DNA of 64,000 bases from Proteles cristata cristata (GCA_017311185.1 JAESUZ010001065.1:277924-341923), one strand, 5' to 3'. Shown: positions 22,346 to 34,208, counted from the first letter of the stretch. The notes: a model not told the origin generated them from the sequence alone. A program made the numbers and translations.

Positions 22346-23178
22346 CCTGTCAGTGGAACTTTGCAGTCTGGCGGCGGTGCGCAGAGCGACGGAGGGAGGA
22401 GAGGGCGCCTCCCCAGCTCAGGGGCCCGCGTCTCCTCCCTGCCCACCCCCCCGCCGTGGTGACGGTCATCAGGTACCATGGACGGCCCAGCAAGAGCAGC
22501 AGCCTTGGGCACAGGGACGATTCCTCCGATGACTCCGGGATGTCCCCTGTCTGGGACTCTCATCTGCTCCACGCGGTGAGGGCAGCCCGGCCCGCCCCTC
22601 CTCTCCCTGGACCCAGGCCCCCGCCTAGACCCGCCGCCTGCAGGAGGCACCTTCCCCGGCTGGCTCCCCCGCCTGGGAAGGAGGAGGAGCTTAGGGGAGG
22701 GGCCTCCCCTGGGCCCGTGGCCTGCATCGTCGCCTACATCAGAGTCCGGACCCCCGGACTCCCCGGAGATGGGGAGAGAGGACACGTGTTCTGTGTCCGT
22801 GGTGTCCCCAGCCCGCGATGCCCGTGGCTGCGGGCAAGTGGGCGGTGGGGGAGGAGGCGGGGGCTCAGGGTCACGGCCCACAGCCAGCAGGACAGCCCCC
22901 CACCGGCCTGCCCCTCCGGACACGTCTCCCACACCGACACGGCTCTGGCACCAAGAGAAACTCGTGTCGACCATCTTTTTCCCATTCCTTCAATTTTGCG
23001 TTACCTTCTTAGATCAAATTTATTTTAAGACAAAATGATCGTTTTTTAAAGACCATTTTCTCCCCAAGTGAGGTGGATAAGCGCACGTGAACCAACGGCC
23101 GTGTCCACACAGCCCAGCGTGTGGAGCCTGCCCGCCGGGGGCCCGAGCAAGGCCTGGCCTGTCCTGTCCGGGACACAG
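22346..23178. other. GC-rich intergenic stretch, no gene recognised
   Basis: Open frames exist on both strands but start inside the L1M relic or have purely compositional Pro/Arg/Gly-rich translations. No supported feature. Confidence 0.5.
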
Positions 23179-23395
23179 CTTTTTTTTTTTTCTTACTGTT
23201 TATTTATTTCTGAGAGAGAGACAGAATGAGAACGGGGTAGAGGCAGAGAGAGGAGAGAAAGAGGGGGAGAGAAAGAGAATTCAAAGCAGGCTCCAGGCTC
23301 TGAGCTGTCAGCACAGATCCTGACGCGGGGCCCGAACTCAGCAACCGGGAGATCATGCCCTGAGCCGCCGTCGTACGCTCAACCCCAGGCGCCCC
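23179..23395 (-). mobile_element. Carnivore SINE
   Basis: Reverse SINE with T-rich tail, GA-rich tract and complement head ending AACCCCAGGCGCCCC; part of the head is deleted. Confidence 0.85.
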
Positions 23396-23428
23396 TGGCC
23401 TGGAAGCGTCTTATTTTCCATTGCAGAG

Positions 23429-24073
23429 TGATGAGGGAGCACAAAGCAGGCTGACACCCCCATCCACCCCCCAGCCCCGGGTGGACGCGTGACCTTGCTC
23501 GGCGCTCCCAAGGACAAAGGAGAAGAGAAAGAGAGAACTGCCAGCCTCCATCGACCTGCAGACGTCTTAGCAAACCCCGCGGAAAAGGCAGTCGTATGGG
23601 TAGTCTCACCTCCAGAGCCCTATAAACTCCGCTTCCTGGAGCCTCGCGGCACCCTCCGTTGTGATGGGGGAACGAAGGCTGGAGGGACTGGCAGATAGAA
23701 CTCTGTCTCCTTACAGCCTGCACCCCGGTGACCGTCCGGGGGGATCCCAGGAGGGGGGCCCTACCCCTCCGTGCTGACGCCCTGCTAGAGGGGAAACACC
23801 GGAGCTTGATGGTCGCCAGGCCTCCCGGGTCCAGGGTGTCGTCAGCGCACGAAAATCTCCCTGGAAACTCCCCCCGGACCCTACGCCCGCCCCCCGCCCC
23901 CAGCCCCACTGGATATAACCAGCCTCCCCTCCGGGTCCTGTCCCCTGTCTGTCCCCTGTCCCTGGGCTGTAATAAAACCACCTTTTTGCACCAAAGACAT
24001 CTCCAAGAATTCCTTCTTGGTCGTTGGCTCCGGACCCCACGAACCCCACTGTCACCCCATAAAAACCTCATCA
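23429..24073 (+). mobile_element. Solo LTR of an endogenous retrovirus, 645 bp
   Basis: Perfect 8-base terminal inverted repeats, TGATGAGG at 23429-23436 and CCTCATCA at 24066-24073, are flanked by identical 5-base direct repeats CAGAG (23424-23428 and 24074-24078). Inside are a TATA-like ATATAA at about 23913, AATAAA at 23971-23976, and a U5-like segment at 23990-24055 that resembles gammaretrovirus-like (ERV1) LTRs. I infer U3 to about 23940, a short R, then U5. No primer-binding site or internal viral genes adjoin, so it is a recombined solo LTR. It has promoter and polyadenylation potential in the + direction. Confidence 0.85.
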
Positions 24074-24096
24074 CAGAGGAGCCACGATGTTTTCTT

Positions 24097-24318
24097 TTTC
24101 TTTTTTTTTTTTTAATGTTTTATTTATTTCTAGGAGAGAGAGAGAGACAGCGTGAGCAGGGTAGGGCCAGAGAGAGAGGGAGTCACAGACTGAAACAGGC
24201 TCCAGGCTCCGAGCTGGCAGTCAGCACAGAGCCCGACGCGGGGCTCGAACCCACGAACCGGGAGATCATGACCTGAGCAAAAGTCGGACGCCTAACCGAC
24301 TAAGCCACCCGGGCGCCC
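24097..24318 (-). mobile_element. Young carnivore SINE
   Basis: Complete copy inserted 24 bases beyond the solo LTR. Perfect 14-base target duplication (24083-24096 and 24319-24332). Confidence 0.95.
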
Positions 24319-24702
24319 CACGATGTTTTCTTAATGAATGTGCGTGGTTTTAGTACTGACGCAGGTAAGGCCATCCAGGCCCCACGACAGCTTGGACTAA
24401 ATACCGAATGAGTCTCAAAGGCACGTCGGAGGGAACGGCGGCCTTAGAGGATCGCGGGGAGCGAGGCTGGGCTGCCGTGTGGCCGCCCTCCCGTAGGAAG
24501 GCTGCTCCCCTCTCCGAAGGGACCGTGAGCGGCCAGCGTGCTCCCCGCACCCGTGAGCCGTGGCGGCGTCCGTAGTAACCGGAGGAGCTCCGAAGGCTCT
24601 CCGAGACTTCCAGAACTTTCTGGGCATTTTTAATACCCTTTAAAGCGTCTTTAGTTATTCTCACTTATTGATTCGCCTGAACTCAGCTGTGTTGGCTGAG
24701 AC

Positions 24703-25600
24703 TGTTAAAAAACAAAATTCAAGGGAGTCAATTTGAAGATCCAACTGGCTTTAGTAATCCGCTCGTGAACTGGGCGGCGCCCTGTCCAGCGAGCGGGGTG
24801 GGGCTCCAGTTCCCACAAAATGCAAGGTTTTTATACGAAGGAGGGTGGGACGAGGAAGTTATTAGCAAGAGAAAGGAAGGATTATGTGGGGCTGGTTCAC
24901 CTTCCCCCGGGGGAAGGGTGGGGGGGGGGTCTGATCCTGCAGAGTCCCTCCCCTTCCCTGGGGGGGGGATGGAGAAGGTCCAGGAGACAGGTCACCTCCT
25001 CCGAGCTGGCCAGAAAAGTCCTGACTCTCAGGCTGGGCCCTCATTTCGGGGGCAGGCTGGACCTGCGGTTGGGTTGGGTATGAGGTCCTGGCTCGGGGAC
25101 TCGGCTGACGTGACACCGCTTGGGGGCTGTGGTTTTCTATTTAACGAGATTTAGGTGGCTTCATCCACTGACTCTCCCGGGAAACTGTGCAGCTTGGAAT
25201 CTGTGTCCCACCAAGCAGTCTAGCCAAGGGGTCCGGGTGACAGTGAATGTGACTGCCCAGCCCAGGGACTTATGCGGGAGCCCTGGGGGTTCCGGGCTGC
25301 TACTGCCTGGTATCCGAATACTTGCATAGACTTCCTGAGGTCACGCAGCTGGTGTAAATGAAGACCAGCTTCCTTGAGGCTCCCCTTTCCTCCTGGAACA
25401 TTCCTTTCTCTGGTACCTTTCAAAGGAGGCTGTTCAAGGAGGGGGAGGGGCGTCTCATTTCCATCTGCTTGGTTGGTCTTCATCTGCTGGCCCCTGGCTT
25501 TGAACGTCCTGCTTCCCCGCGACAGAGACCACCAGGCTTGCACCGCCCTGTCCTGCCCCGGAGCAATCCTGTTCCTTCTGTTCCCCGGGGAAGCCTTGCA
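24703..25600 (-). mobile_element. LTR-like segment (ERV1 type), antisense
   Basis: Read on the - strand, 24703-24860 resembles the R-U5 part of an ERV1 LTR: a TATAAAAACC-like block, then the region where AATAAAGCC is expected (here mutated near 24750), then a TTGAATTTTGTT-like end. The left boundary TG at 24703 fits an LTR terminus; the right boundary was not found. No viral coding region is seen. Confidence 0.45.
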
Positions 25601-25843
25601 CCTGCTGCTGGTCTTCAGTGAAGCTCAGGTGGCCGTTAGAGGGGCTGCTGGCGTGACCTCCCGCGACATTCCTAGACGTGTGTGCCGAACAGGTGTGTGT
25701 GTGGGGGGATTCATCCCCCATCTTAGCGGACACAGAAGCATGGAGTTCAGGCAATACCTGTGTGAACAATCAGGAGCATGTCCAGGAAGGATCCTTCTGT
25801 GCTTGAACAAACAGAAAAGGAAGGGCTAAAGGGGGACCTTTTC

Positions 25844-26979
25844 GGACCTGAACGTGAGACAGGAAACTATCAACACCCTAGAGGAGAAAGCAGGAAACAA
25901 CCTCCTTGACCTCCACCGCAGTAACTTCTTACTTGACACATCCCCAAAAGCAAGGGAATTAAGAGCAAAAATAAACTGTTGGGACCTCCTCAAGATTAAA
26001 AGCTTCTGCACAGCCAAGGAAACAACCCAGAAAATTAATAGGCAACCAACGGAATGGGAAAGATAGTTGCAAATGACATATCAGATAAAGGGTTGATATC
26101 CAGAATCTACAAGGAATTCACCAAACTACACACCCGAAAAACAAACAACCCAGTGAAGAAATGGGCAGAAGATATGAACAGACACTTCTCCAAAGAGGAC
26201 ATCCAGATGGCCAACAGACACATGAAACGATGCTCAGCATCCCTCCTCATCAGGGAAATACAAATCAAAACCACACTGAGATACCACCTCACGCCAGTCA
26301 GAGTGGCTAAATGAGCAAATCAGAGAACTCTAGATGCTGGTGAGGATGTGGAGAAACGGGCACCCTCCTACACTGTTGGTGGGAATGTAAACTGGTACAG
26401 TCCCTCTGGAAAACAGGGTGGAGGTTCCTCAGGAAACTAACAACAGAACTCCCCTATGACCCAGCAATAGCACTGCTAGGAATTTACCCAAGGGATACAG
26501 AAATGTTGAGGCATAGGAGCACATGTACCCCAATGTTCATAGCAGCACTCTCCACAATAGCTAAAACCTGGAAAGAGCCTAAGTGTCCATCAACAGATGA
26601 ATGGATCAAGAAGATGTGTGGTTTATCTATACCATGGAATACTACATGGCAATGAGAAACAATGAAATCTGGCCATGTGTAGCAACATGGATGGACCTTG
26701 AGGGTGTTATGCTGAGCGAAATAAGTCAGGCAGAGAAGGACAAATATCATATGTGTGCACATATAGGAGGATTAGGAGGAACTTAACAGAGGACCAAGGG
26801 GGAGAAGAAGGGCGGAAATGGTGGGGGAAAGGGAGAGAGGCAAACCATGAGAGACTCTTGAATGCTGACAAAAACTGAGGACTGGTGGATGTGGGGGGAG
26901 GAGGGGTGGGCATGGAGGAGGGCACTTGTGGGGATGAGCACTGGGTGTTATGTGGAAACTAATTTGACAATAAACTATT

Positions 26980-27012
<33 letters not shown>

Positions 27013-27048
27013 AAAATTTAAGAAAAAAAATAAAAAATAAAAAAAAAA
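25844..27048 (+). mobile_element. 5'-truncated carnivore L1 (LINE-1), recent insertion
   Basis: The 3' 1.2 kb of an L1: the C-terminal part of ORF2 (frames around 25855-26310 and 26600-26790 match typical L1 ORF2 end sequence such as [26 protein letters not shown]), a short 3' UTR with GGGGGAGGAGGGG tract, AATAAA near 26970, and a poly-A tail with (AAAT)n. Flanked by an identical 17-base target duplication (25827-25843 and 27049-27065). ORF2 is frameshifted near 26060 and has stops, so it is inactive. The truncated 5' end and A tail are the hallmarks of target-primed reverse transcription. Confidence 0.95.
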
Positions 27049-27065
27049 TAAAGGGGGACCTTTTC

Positions 27066-27701
27066 CTGCCACGCCCCCCCATCCCCCAGCCCGGGACCCA
27101 TGAGCCTCCTTCTTTCTGTCACCTGTCAGGCTGGGAGAGTGACTTCGTGTCTGTGGCCCCCTCTGTACTGGATGGGGAGGCGGGGCTGGAATGGACCCTG
27201 GGCTGCAGGTGGCATTCCGACCCCCTTCCCCCAGGAAACGATGCAGCAAGAGAATGGGTGTGGTGACCCCAGGTGTGCGCAGGCAGTCACACCTCACACT
27301 GAGCGGCATGGGGCTGACGACTCCATCAGAATGATGGAAACTGAGACCTGCTCCCTGACTCCGCAGGCTTGTTGGGTGGACTTGCTGCTGTAGGATCGGG
27401 CAGGGGACACGCGGATTCCAGGTCTCTCTCCGCCACCCTCGGCCACGTTGTCCCTGCCCAGTTGCTCGTTACAGGAATTACTGTAAAGTGCAGGCGGATG
27501 GAAGGCATTCACGCGTTCCCCCCTTTAATCACTGGATCGGCTCTGCCCACACTTTTTAGGGTTTTCCAGGCCAGCAAAACCGCTCACTTTGTCTTACTCA
27601 CTTGTTGGGTGCGCGGGAACGGACAGCGTCCCTGCAGTGAGCGCGCGAAACGACTTCGCAGGTGAACAGGTGCTCCTGTGGTGTTTGAAACGCCCTTTAG
27701 A
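27066..27701. other. Intergenic, no feature recognised
   Basis: Unique-looking GC-balanced DNA, no supported ORF. Confidence 0.45.
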
Positions 27702-27920
27702 GGCGCGTGGGGGGCTCAGTCGCTTAATCATCTGACTTCGGCTCAGGTCATGATCTCACAGTTCGTGGGTTCAAGCCCCGTGTTGGGCTCTGTGCTGACA
27801 GCTCAGAGCCTGGAGCTGGTTCGGATTCTGTGTCTCCCTCTCTCTCTGCCCCTCCCGTGCTCATGCTCTCTCTCTCTCTCTCTCTCTGTCTTTTGAAAAT
27901 TAATAAACATTTAAAAGTAC
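27702..27920 (+). mobile_element. Carnivore SINE
   Basis: Complete + copy with CT-rich tract and A-rich tail; older type with GTGCTGACAGCTCAGAGCC. Confidence 0.9.
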
Positions 27921-29374
27921 TTTTAAAAAAGAAAAAAAAGAGAAGTGCTTTAATGGTGGTGTCCTTTAACTCTCAAAGAGGTGAAATACCCCTCCAGATA
28001 GTTGATTCTGTCCTTATGCCCAGTGAGGCTTAAACACACACACACACAGCACAAAGGGAAATGTTAGGCAGATTGCAGACAAACGTTAATTACATTTGCA
28101 GGAGGAGACTTGTGGAGTCCCACATCGGGGGGCTGAGCACCCCCTCCGGCCCATGGGGCCCCGATGACCAGCTCTAAGCACGCCCCTGTCTAGCTGAGTC
28201 CCCCCCACCAAGGTCAAGTCTATGTCTTTCCCAAGTCAGCCCTGGGAACGGCAGCACCAGGGGACAGCAGAGGTGAGTCCAGCAGGTTTTGAGAAGCTAG
28301 GAGCAGCACCCCTTCGTGGGGCCCAGGGGGCTGACGCCGCCCACCCCCTGCTGGGGCCTCCAATGCGGGCCCGGGGGCGGGGTGCCTGTCCTCTGTGTCT
28401 TCCTCTCCCTCTTCCCTGCCTGCTCTCTGGCCAGGCTCCCACTGCCACCTGAGAAGCCCCTAGCAACCCAACGTCTATACAGCAGATCTATCTGACTCCC
28501 CAACAGACGTCTATGCGGCAGATCTATCTGACTCCCCAACAGCGCGAGTGAGGGAGAACGCACAGTTTGGGCGACTGCCCCTCACGAGGACCTTTTCAGC
28601 AAAGAACATACATAAAAAATACAAGGTTGAACATTTCATTCCTCAGCGAGGTCCCAGCCTCGGGTGCAAGCTAAGCTGCCCGTCCGCCTTGCCGAGGGGG
28701 AATCGTGCAGGAGGCTTCACTGGGCCACCTGGCAGGGGTGCAGCCTGCCTTCTGGGTCACATTCCTCCATCCGCCCTGCGAGGACGCAGCATTGCAGGGA
28801 CCGCGTTCATCAGGGTGGCCCGGGGCAGGCTCTTGGCAGACTGGCCGGGCAGCAGTAGGCCGCCAAGTCCCTCCTCCGCCCAGAGCCCTCCCACCCCCCC
28901 ACCTGCTCCCTGCACGGCCTCCCGCCCCCGCCCCACCCCACGCACGGTGACATGACTCAGGCTCCCCGATGGGTCCGTCACCAGGCTGGGACTTGAGGGC
29001 ACATCCCGCTGGTAGTTCACTCTTGGGGGGGAGGTGGGGGGCCTGGACGGCTCTGCTCGCGGGGGGATGGCCCCTCGGACCCTCCTTGGCGGGACGGTGA
29101 TCCGGTTAGCCGGCCACTCCAGCAGGCCCTGTGACAGGAATCTGTGTCTTCCCCAGGAAGGGCCAGGGGCCGAGCAGAGGCTCCTTCTAAGTCCCTCGAA
29201 TGAACCCTCGGTGAACTTCCTTCCCCTCTGGTTTTGAAAGAGTCCGTGTCTCCTGGACTTCAGAACACAAAAGGCAATTCATCTTTGGACAGATCTTTGC
29301 CCAAGCGCTTGAGAAATGGGACCCCTTCCTTGCCAGCCTCTACCATTTTCCTCTTTTTCGGAGAATGCTTGGGA
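27921..29374. other. Intergenic, small tandem duplication only
   Basis: A (CA)n of seven units lies near 28034. A 36-bp tandem duplication lies at 28471-28542. Otherwise GC-rich unique DNA without a supported gene. Confidence 0.45.
28471..28542. repeat. 36-bp direct tandem duplication
   Basis: Units 28471-28506 and 28507-28542 differ at two positions. Confidence 0.9.
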
Positions 29375-29535
29375 AAGATCACGGGCTCTGGGGCTGATAC
29401 TCCCTAGGGTCAGACTCTGGCTCTGCAGCTTTATCGCTGTGTGGCCTTGGACAAGTGACTCAGCCTCTCTGAACCCAGCGTCCTCACTCTGAAAATGGGA
29501 TGATGCCATCCTCTGTGCGTTGCCCTGGAAACGAA
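29375..29535 (+). mobile_element. MIR SINE
   Basis: Contains the MIR core layout: TCTGGCTCTGCAGCTTTATCGCTGTGTGGCCTTGGACAAGT-like region followed by CTCAGCCTCTCTGAA and AAAATGGGATGATG. Ancient and diverged. Confidence 0.8.
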
Positions 29536-29831
29536 GTGAGCCCATCCAGCCAAGCGCCAACTGCAGCGTCTGTCTACCAGGTGCCCCACCACGCACAGGG
29601 CATCGAGGGGACCCCCCCCCACGGGAGTGTGCGGCGAGGCCCCTCACAGAGGGCTGGGAGTCAGTGTGGTCACCAGCACTGTCGCCTTTCTCCCTGGGAA
29701 GGCATCATGAACCAGCATCAAGCACGTCTCAGCCAGTCATGCGAATGGGGAGAAGGAGAATTCAAGGTCAAACAGAGAGGGAGGCCTGGTCTGGCACAGA
29801 TACTGACTCTGCCCGTGGACCACCTTTAATG

Positions 29832-29853
29832 TCTATATATTTATTTTGAGAGG

Positions 29854-29893
<40 letters not shown>

Positions 29894-30019
29894 CCCAAGC
29901 AGGCTCCATGCTGTCAGCACAGAGCCCGACGCGGGGCTCGAACTCATGAACTGTGAGATCATGACCTGAGCGGAAATCAAGAGTCAGACGGTTAACTCAC
30001 TGAGCCCCCTGGGGGTGGG
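29832..30019 (-). mobile_element. Carnivore SINE with (GA)n
   Basis: Reverse SINE with an expanded GA run (29857-29890) and complement head ending GAGCCCCCTGGGGGTG. Confidence 0.85.
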
Positions 30020-30471
30020 CCACCTTGGCAGGGTTCACAGGTGCCCTGTAGCCACCACCGCACGAGTGGAAACCAGCCTGAGACACACCGAGCCTTGGGA
30101 TTGTGGAGATGACTGGGCCCCTGTGAACATAGCAGAGGAGACGGTCAAGCGTCCCCTGGGACCGCGCTGCGGAGAGAGGGAATTCTGGGAATGTCTTCCC
30201 TCCAGCACCCCTGAGGCTGCACGCTTGTAATCCCGGGTCATCTGTCCAAGGTCAGGTTCGCCCACCACAGCCCGCCCTGCCCAGGGTCAGAGCACGTGGT
30301 AATTCAAACGGTAATCGTAACCATGCAAACTGAAGAAGGAACTTTTCTACCAAGTTAGAGATAAACTATAAACTCCCAGGGCCTCCTCCTTCCCTTCTAC
30401 AAATTTAACACAATTACTTGGGAATAAGTATTTAAATATATGTATCCTGATTTGGGGGGTTAAACATTTTA

Positions 30472-30683
30472 TTTTCTTTTAAATTTTTTAATGTTTATTT
30501 ATTTATGAGAGACAGAGCACGAGTAGGGGAGGGGCAGAGAGAGAGGGAGACACAGACTCTGAAGGAGGCACCAGGCTCTGAGCTGTCAGCACAGAGCGAC
30601 GCGGGGCTCGAACCCACAAACTGTGAGATCATGACCTGAGCTGAAGTCGACTGCTGAACCGCCTGAGCCACCCAGGCGCCCCT
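30472..30683 (-). mobile_element. Carnivore SINE
   Basis: Reverse copy flanked by GGGTTAAACATTTTA (30457-30471) and GGGTTAAGCATTTTA (30684-30698). Confidence 0.9.
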
Positions 30684-30698
30684 GGGTTAAGCATTTTA

Positions 30699-33299
30699 AA
30701 AAATCCGTAAGAACGGTTGGCTCAACGGTAGTGAACAATTTGTAATATTAACATGTTTAACTTTGCTCATAGATAGGAAACACATGACGCTTGACGTATT
30801 TGTTAATTTTTAAAAATGGAACATCATCGCGGAACCTCCTGGTTTAGTAGGAAAAGATGTCAAAGTACTTCCCTCCTGGGCTGCACAGACAAGCGCCCCC
30901 AGGTGGGGGACTGGATGGAGATCACGCAGCAAAGCAACGCGTGTCTACATTTTGGAAATGTTCTTTACGTGAAAAGAAAAATGGACCAACGGAGCCGTTA
31001 CTGCCACACCCTATGGTCTGGGTCACAAGCAGGAGAACATTCTGAAGCGGAGTTTGGGAACACAGCTTTTCCTGTTGCTTCCCTGCCACTATGGAACCCA
31101 CCGGGCCCGAGGGTCACGTGATGCCTTCCAGAGCGCTCCAGGCAGTCTGCTGTCTCTGATGGGCCCTGCAGGGTGATGTGAAGACGCTCTCCCTTGGGCC
31201 ACAGTTTGAAAGCCTAACTCAGGATGGGTGGCCGGGACCCAAGGGCCCCAGCCCCGCCCTGAGACCCCCGCCCCCACCCCACCTGCTCACAGAAACTCCA
31301 TTCAAAGCAGCCTGGGCTCCCTGTCAGGGGTGGTTTAAAAACAGCTCCGGGAACGTGCTGGAACTCACCACATCTTCGAAGGTTTGGTGGCGAGTCGAGT
31401 CCTTTCCGGGCAGAGAGCCGGGCCCCTTGAGCTAAAGGGATATGGGGTGGCCGAGACAGGACCGCTGACCGCAGGGAGTCTCACTAGCTGGGGCGCTGGT
31501 GGCCTGGGGCCTCCGTGCAGGGGAGGGGCGGGCCTGGGCGCAGGGGATTGGAGGCCGAAGGTGCCAGCGCTCTCCTAGACTTACACGAAGTTTCCGCTCC
31601 TGTCGCACATTTTGGCCACCTGCATTTTCCCAAACGCGCGTGCCCTTTGCTTATTTCCCCTCAATCTGCGTCTGCGCAGAAGTCAGTCAGCGTCTCCGTG
31701 TTTACATGCCCTCTGTAAAAACTTACAGCAGCGCGACACATTCCGCGCCAAGGGCTGGTTGTTAGTTTCTTCCAAGCCTCGAAATGAGCCCGTGGGTGAG
31801 TGTGCCTGGGAGACGTGGCGGAGGAGGAGAGAGACTGGTTCCACCAGTCACACCGGATGGGCCGTCTGGTAACCAGGACAGGGTCACAGCCAGCTGCGTG
31901 TGTCACCTTGCCGGGGAGCCCAGGAGCCCCAAGTGTCTAATCATCCCTGATACGCCAGCAAGGGGCCAGCAGTACCCGAATTATTCAACTGCACGGATCT
32001 GGCCACAGGTCAGAAAAATAATTTGATGTCTCCGCCAATAAGGAGAGATTTCTTAAAGAAGGAGAGCGCTAACCCCCCCCGCCCCGCCCGCCACCCCCCA
32101 GGCGCCTGTGGGCAGAATGGGGGCTGGTTTAATGGCCAGGTAGCTTGCAGAAAGCTCAGAGGACAATTCTGCTTCCACTTTTCTAATAGGAGACCTGCCA
32201 GGTAAGGGCCGGCTCCCCGCCCCCTGCTCACCTGGGCGCTCCTTGCCAGCTTCCTGTTCTGTTCCCCACAGGGGCTCCCAGACCAGCTGCCTCCCAATCC
32301 CTCCCGCTTGCTCACAGAAAGTCAGGCCCCTGGGGTGTAAACTCCTTCATCCTTCTGCTACTCTCTGCCCACAACTTCAAACTCACCCTCCTCTCTCCTG
32401 GCCTGGAGCCTCTAAACAAGAACTGTCTCGTGGAAGGGCCTGGTCCCTCCCCGCCACGCGCTACGCCTAGCCTAAACCCTTGTCTTAGACCCTTGGGATC
32501 ACCCCCTGGCCCCTCTGTTGCGCCCTCCCCGCTGCCTTCCCATGTGGCCTCCGCCTGCTGCTGGGAGTGACAGTCGTAAAATTCCATCTTTCCCCCCACT
32601 CTGTGCTTAATTAAGACACCTTGCTGCTTCCCTTTGTCCCTGGTACAATCCACGAGCCATAATTTGGGGGTTCCAGCTCCAGCTTCGGCCCACCTCCTGA
32701 CTGCTTCCAACGCTCACACCCCCTCGCCCTCTCTGCCTCAGGGCCCTCGCACACACGTCTTCATATGCCCTTGTACTAACCACCCCACTTCCAGCCAGGC
32801 GCCTCACTCCCGTCTCCGACACTTGGTCCCGGGCACAGATGTGTCACATCACCTGTGGCCCCTTGGCTCTGCTGTGCCCAGGGCCTCTGCATGGTAAGTA
32901 TCACACACGCCACCATCCTGTGAACCAGATCTAGGTCCCAATCCCAGATCTGCCCAACCAGCCGGCGTCTCGTTCGCAAAGTCCCCTCTGAGCCAGCTTC
33001 TCAGGCTTCCCGGCGCGCAGGGGCAGGGAGGGGCTGGGGGGCGAACCCTGGAGCCAGAATCCCCACTGACACGTCATCAACCGGGCTGGCTGCCAGGCTG
33101 ACCCCGGCTAGGTGGGCAAAGGCCGAGCGCTTGGGTCTGGCCCAGCCAGTTCAAGGTCAAATCGGCCTCCTACAGCTGCAGAAACACCTGCGAATCACTA
33201 TTTTGTGGTTTAGGCCTCTCATTCAGCCTTGAAGAGTCTCCGGCTAGTGTTTCGTGGCATTTCCTACGAATAGGGGCTGAGTGTGCAAGGTGTGGGGCG
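30699..33299. other. Intergenic upstream of C2CD2, no gene recognised
   Basis: About 2.6 kb of GC-balanced to GC-rich DNA. Possible weak L2-like similarity at 32500-32780 (CTGCCTCAGGGCCCTCGCACAC context). No supported exon. Confidence 0.45.
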
Positions 33300-33310
33300 C
33301 AGGGGGCATG

Positions 33311-33356
33311 CCGCGCGCGCACACACACACCACACACACAAGACGCACACACGCAC
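33311..33356. repeat. Alternating CG/CA tract
   Basis: CGCGCGCGCACACACAC then CA-rich sequence. The alternating purine-pyrimidine run is Z-DNA-prone and lies about 0.95 kb before the C2CD2 start codon. Confidence 0.8.
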
Positions 33357-33794
33357 AATTCGTAACAAACAACACATCCACACGAAGTTGGGGGCGTTTT
33401 TCCTGAGACCCTTCCTGGGCAGAAGCACGCGGCGCGGGTCCGGGCCCCCCAGCCTTCAGGGACTGATCAGCCGTGGGTTTCCAGGGACTTTCCAAGTGTG
33501 TTAAAAGCAGACAGTGTCTTGCTGTTGGGCAGATGGTGATACTAGAAATCACCCTTCGGCGCGCACAGGCGCGCACACACGCGCACACGCGCCAAGCCCG
33601 CCGGCCCGGCTGCGCCCTGGGGTCCACCGAACCGGAAAGCCCCGCGCTCCGAGCCACGCCGGGGGCACGTCTGCGCTGGGGGGCGGCCGGCCTTCCGTCC
33701 CCGCCGCGGCCCGCGACAGTCGCCGGTGGGGGTGCGGGAGACCCCGAGCGGCGCGCACGTGGCTGGGCGGGGCCGCAGGGGCGCCGGCGCCGCA

Positions 33795-33870
33795 GGGCCT
33801 GGGGGCCGGGGGGTGTGGGGGCGGGCCGCGCGCGGAGGCGGGGGGCAGGGGGACGCGGGGGACGGCCGGC
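33795..33870 (+). promoter_or_regulatory. G-quadruplex-prone G runs in promoter
   Basis: Several G runs of three to six, separated by one to three bases (33795-33825 and 33838-33866), satisfy the usual G3+N1-7 pattern on the non-template strand. Confidence 0.5.
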
Positions 33871-34208
33871 GCAGGGCGGTCCGGCCGCAGCCCCGCCCCG
33901 CCGGCCCGGCCCGAGCCTCCTCCGGCCACTGCTGGGGCCGCGGGCGGACGCCCGGGGCGGCGCGGAGGAGGAAGCGCGGCGGCCGCGGCCCGGGACCTGC
34001 CCAGACGCGCTGGTCGCGAACGCCGAGCGCCGCGTCCCCATCTTCCAGGCGTGCGGGGCCGGGGCGCAGTCTCGGGCCGCGGCCGTCTGCGCCGGCCGGA
34101 CATTTCCTCCGCTCGCCCCCGGGCCCGCGCCGCCAGCCGCCCGCCCGGCCCCGCCGCGCCCCCTCCACGCCCCCCGCGAGCCCGGCAGGCCGCGCGCTCA
34201 TGTCCTGA

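Noticed and set aside
22207..23028. 273-codon ORF, + strand
   Set aside because: Begins inside an antisense L1M relic and continues into GC-rich sequence with no domain or start context.
23379..24276. Overlapping 231- and 182-codon ORFs
   Set aside because: They cross the solo LTR and a SINE; LTRs carry no genes in this layout.
26054..26314. 86-codon ORF with clear protein similarity
   Set aside because: It is the C-terminal part of L1 ORF2 in a truncated, frameshifted element.
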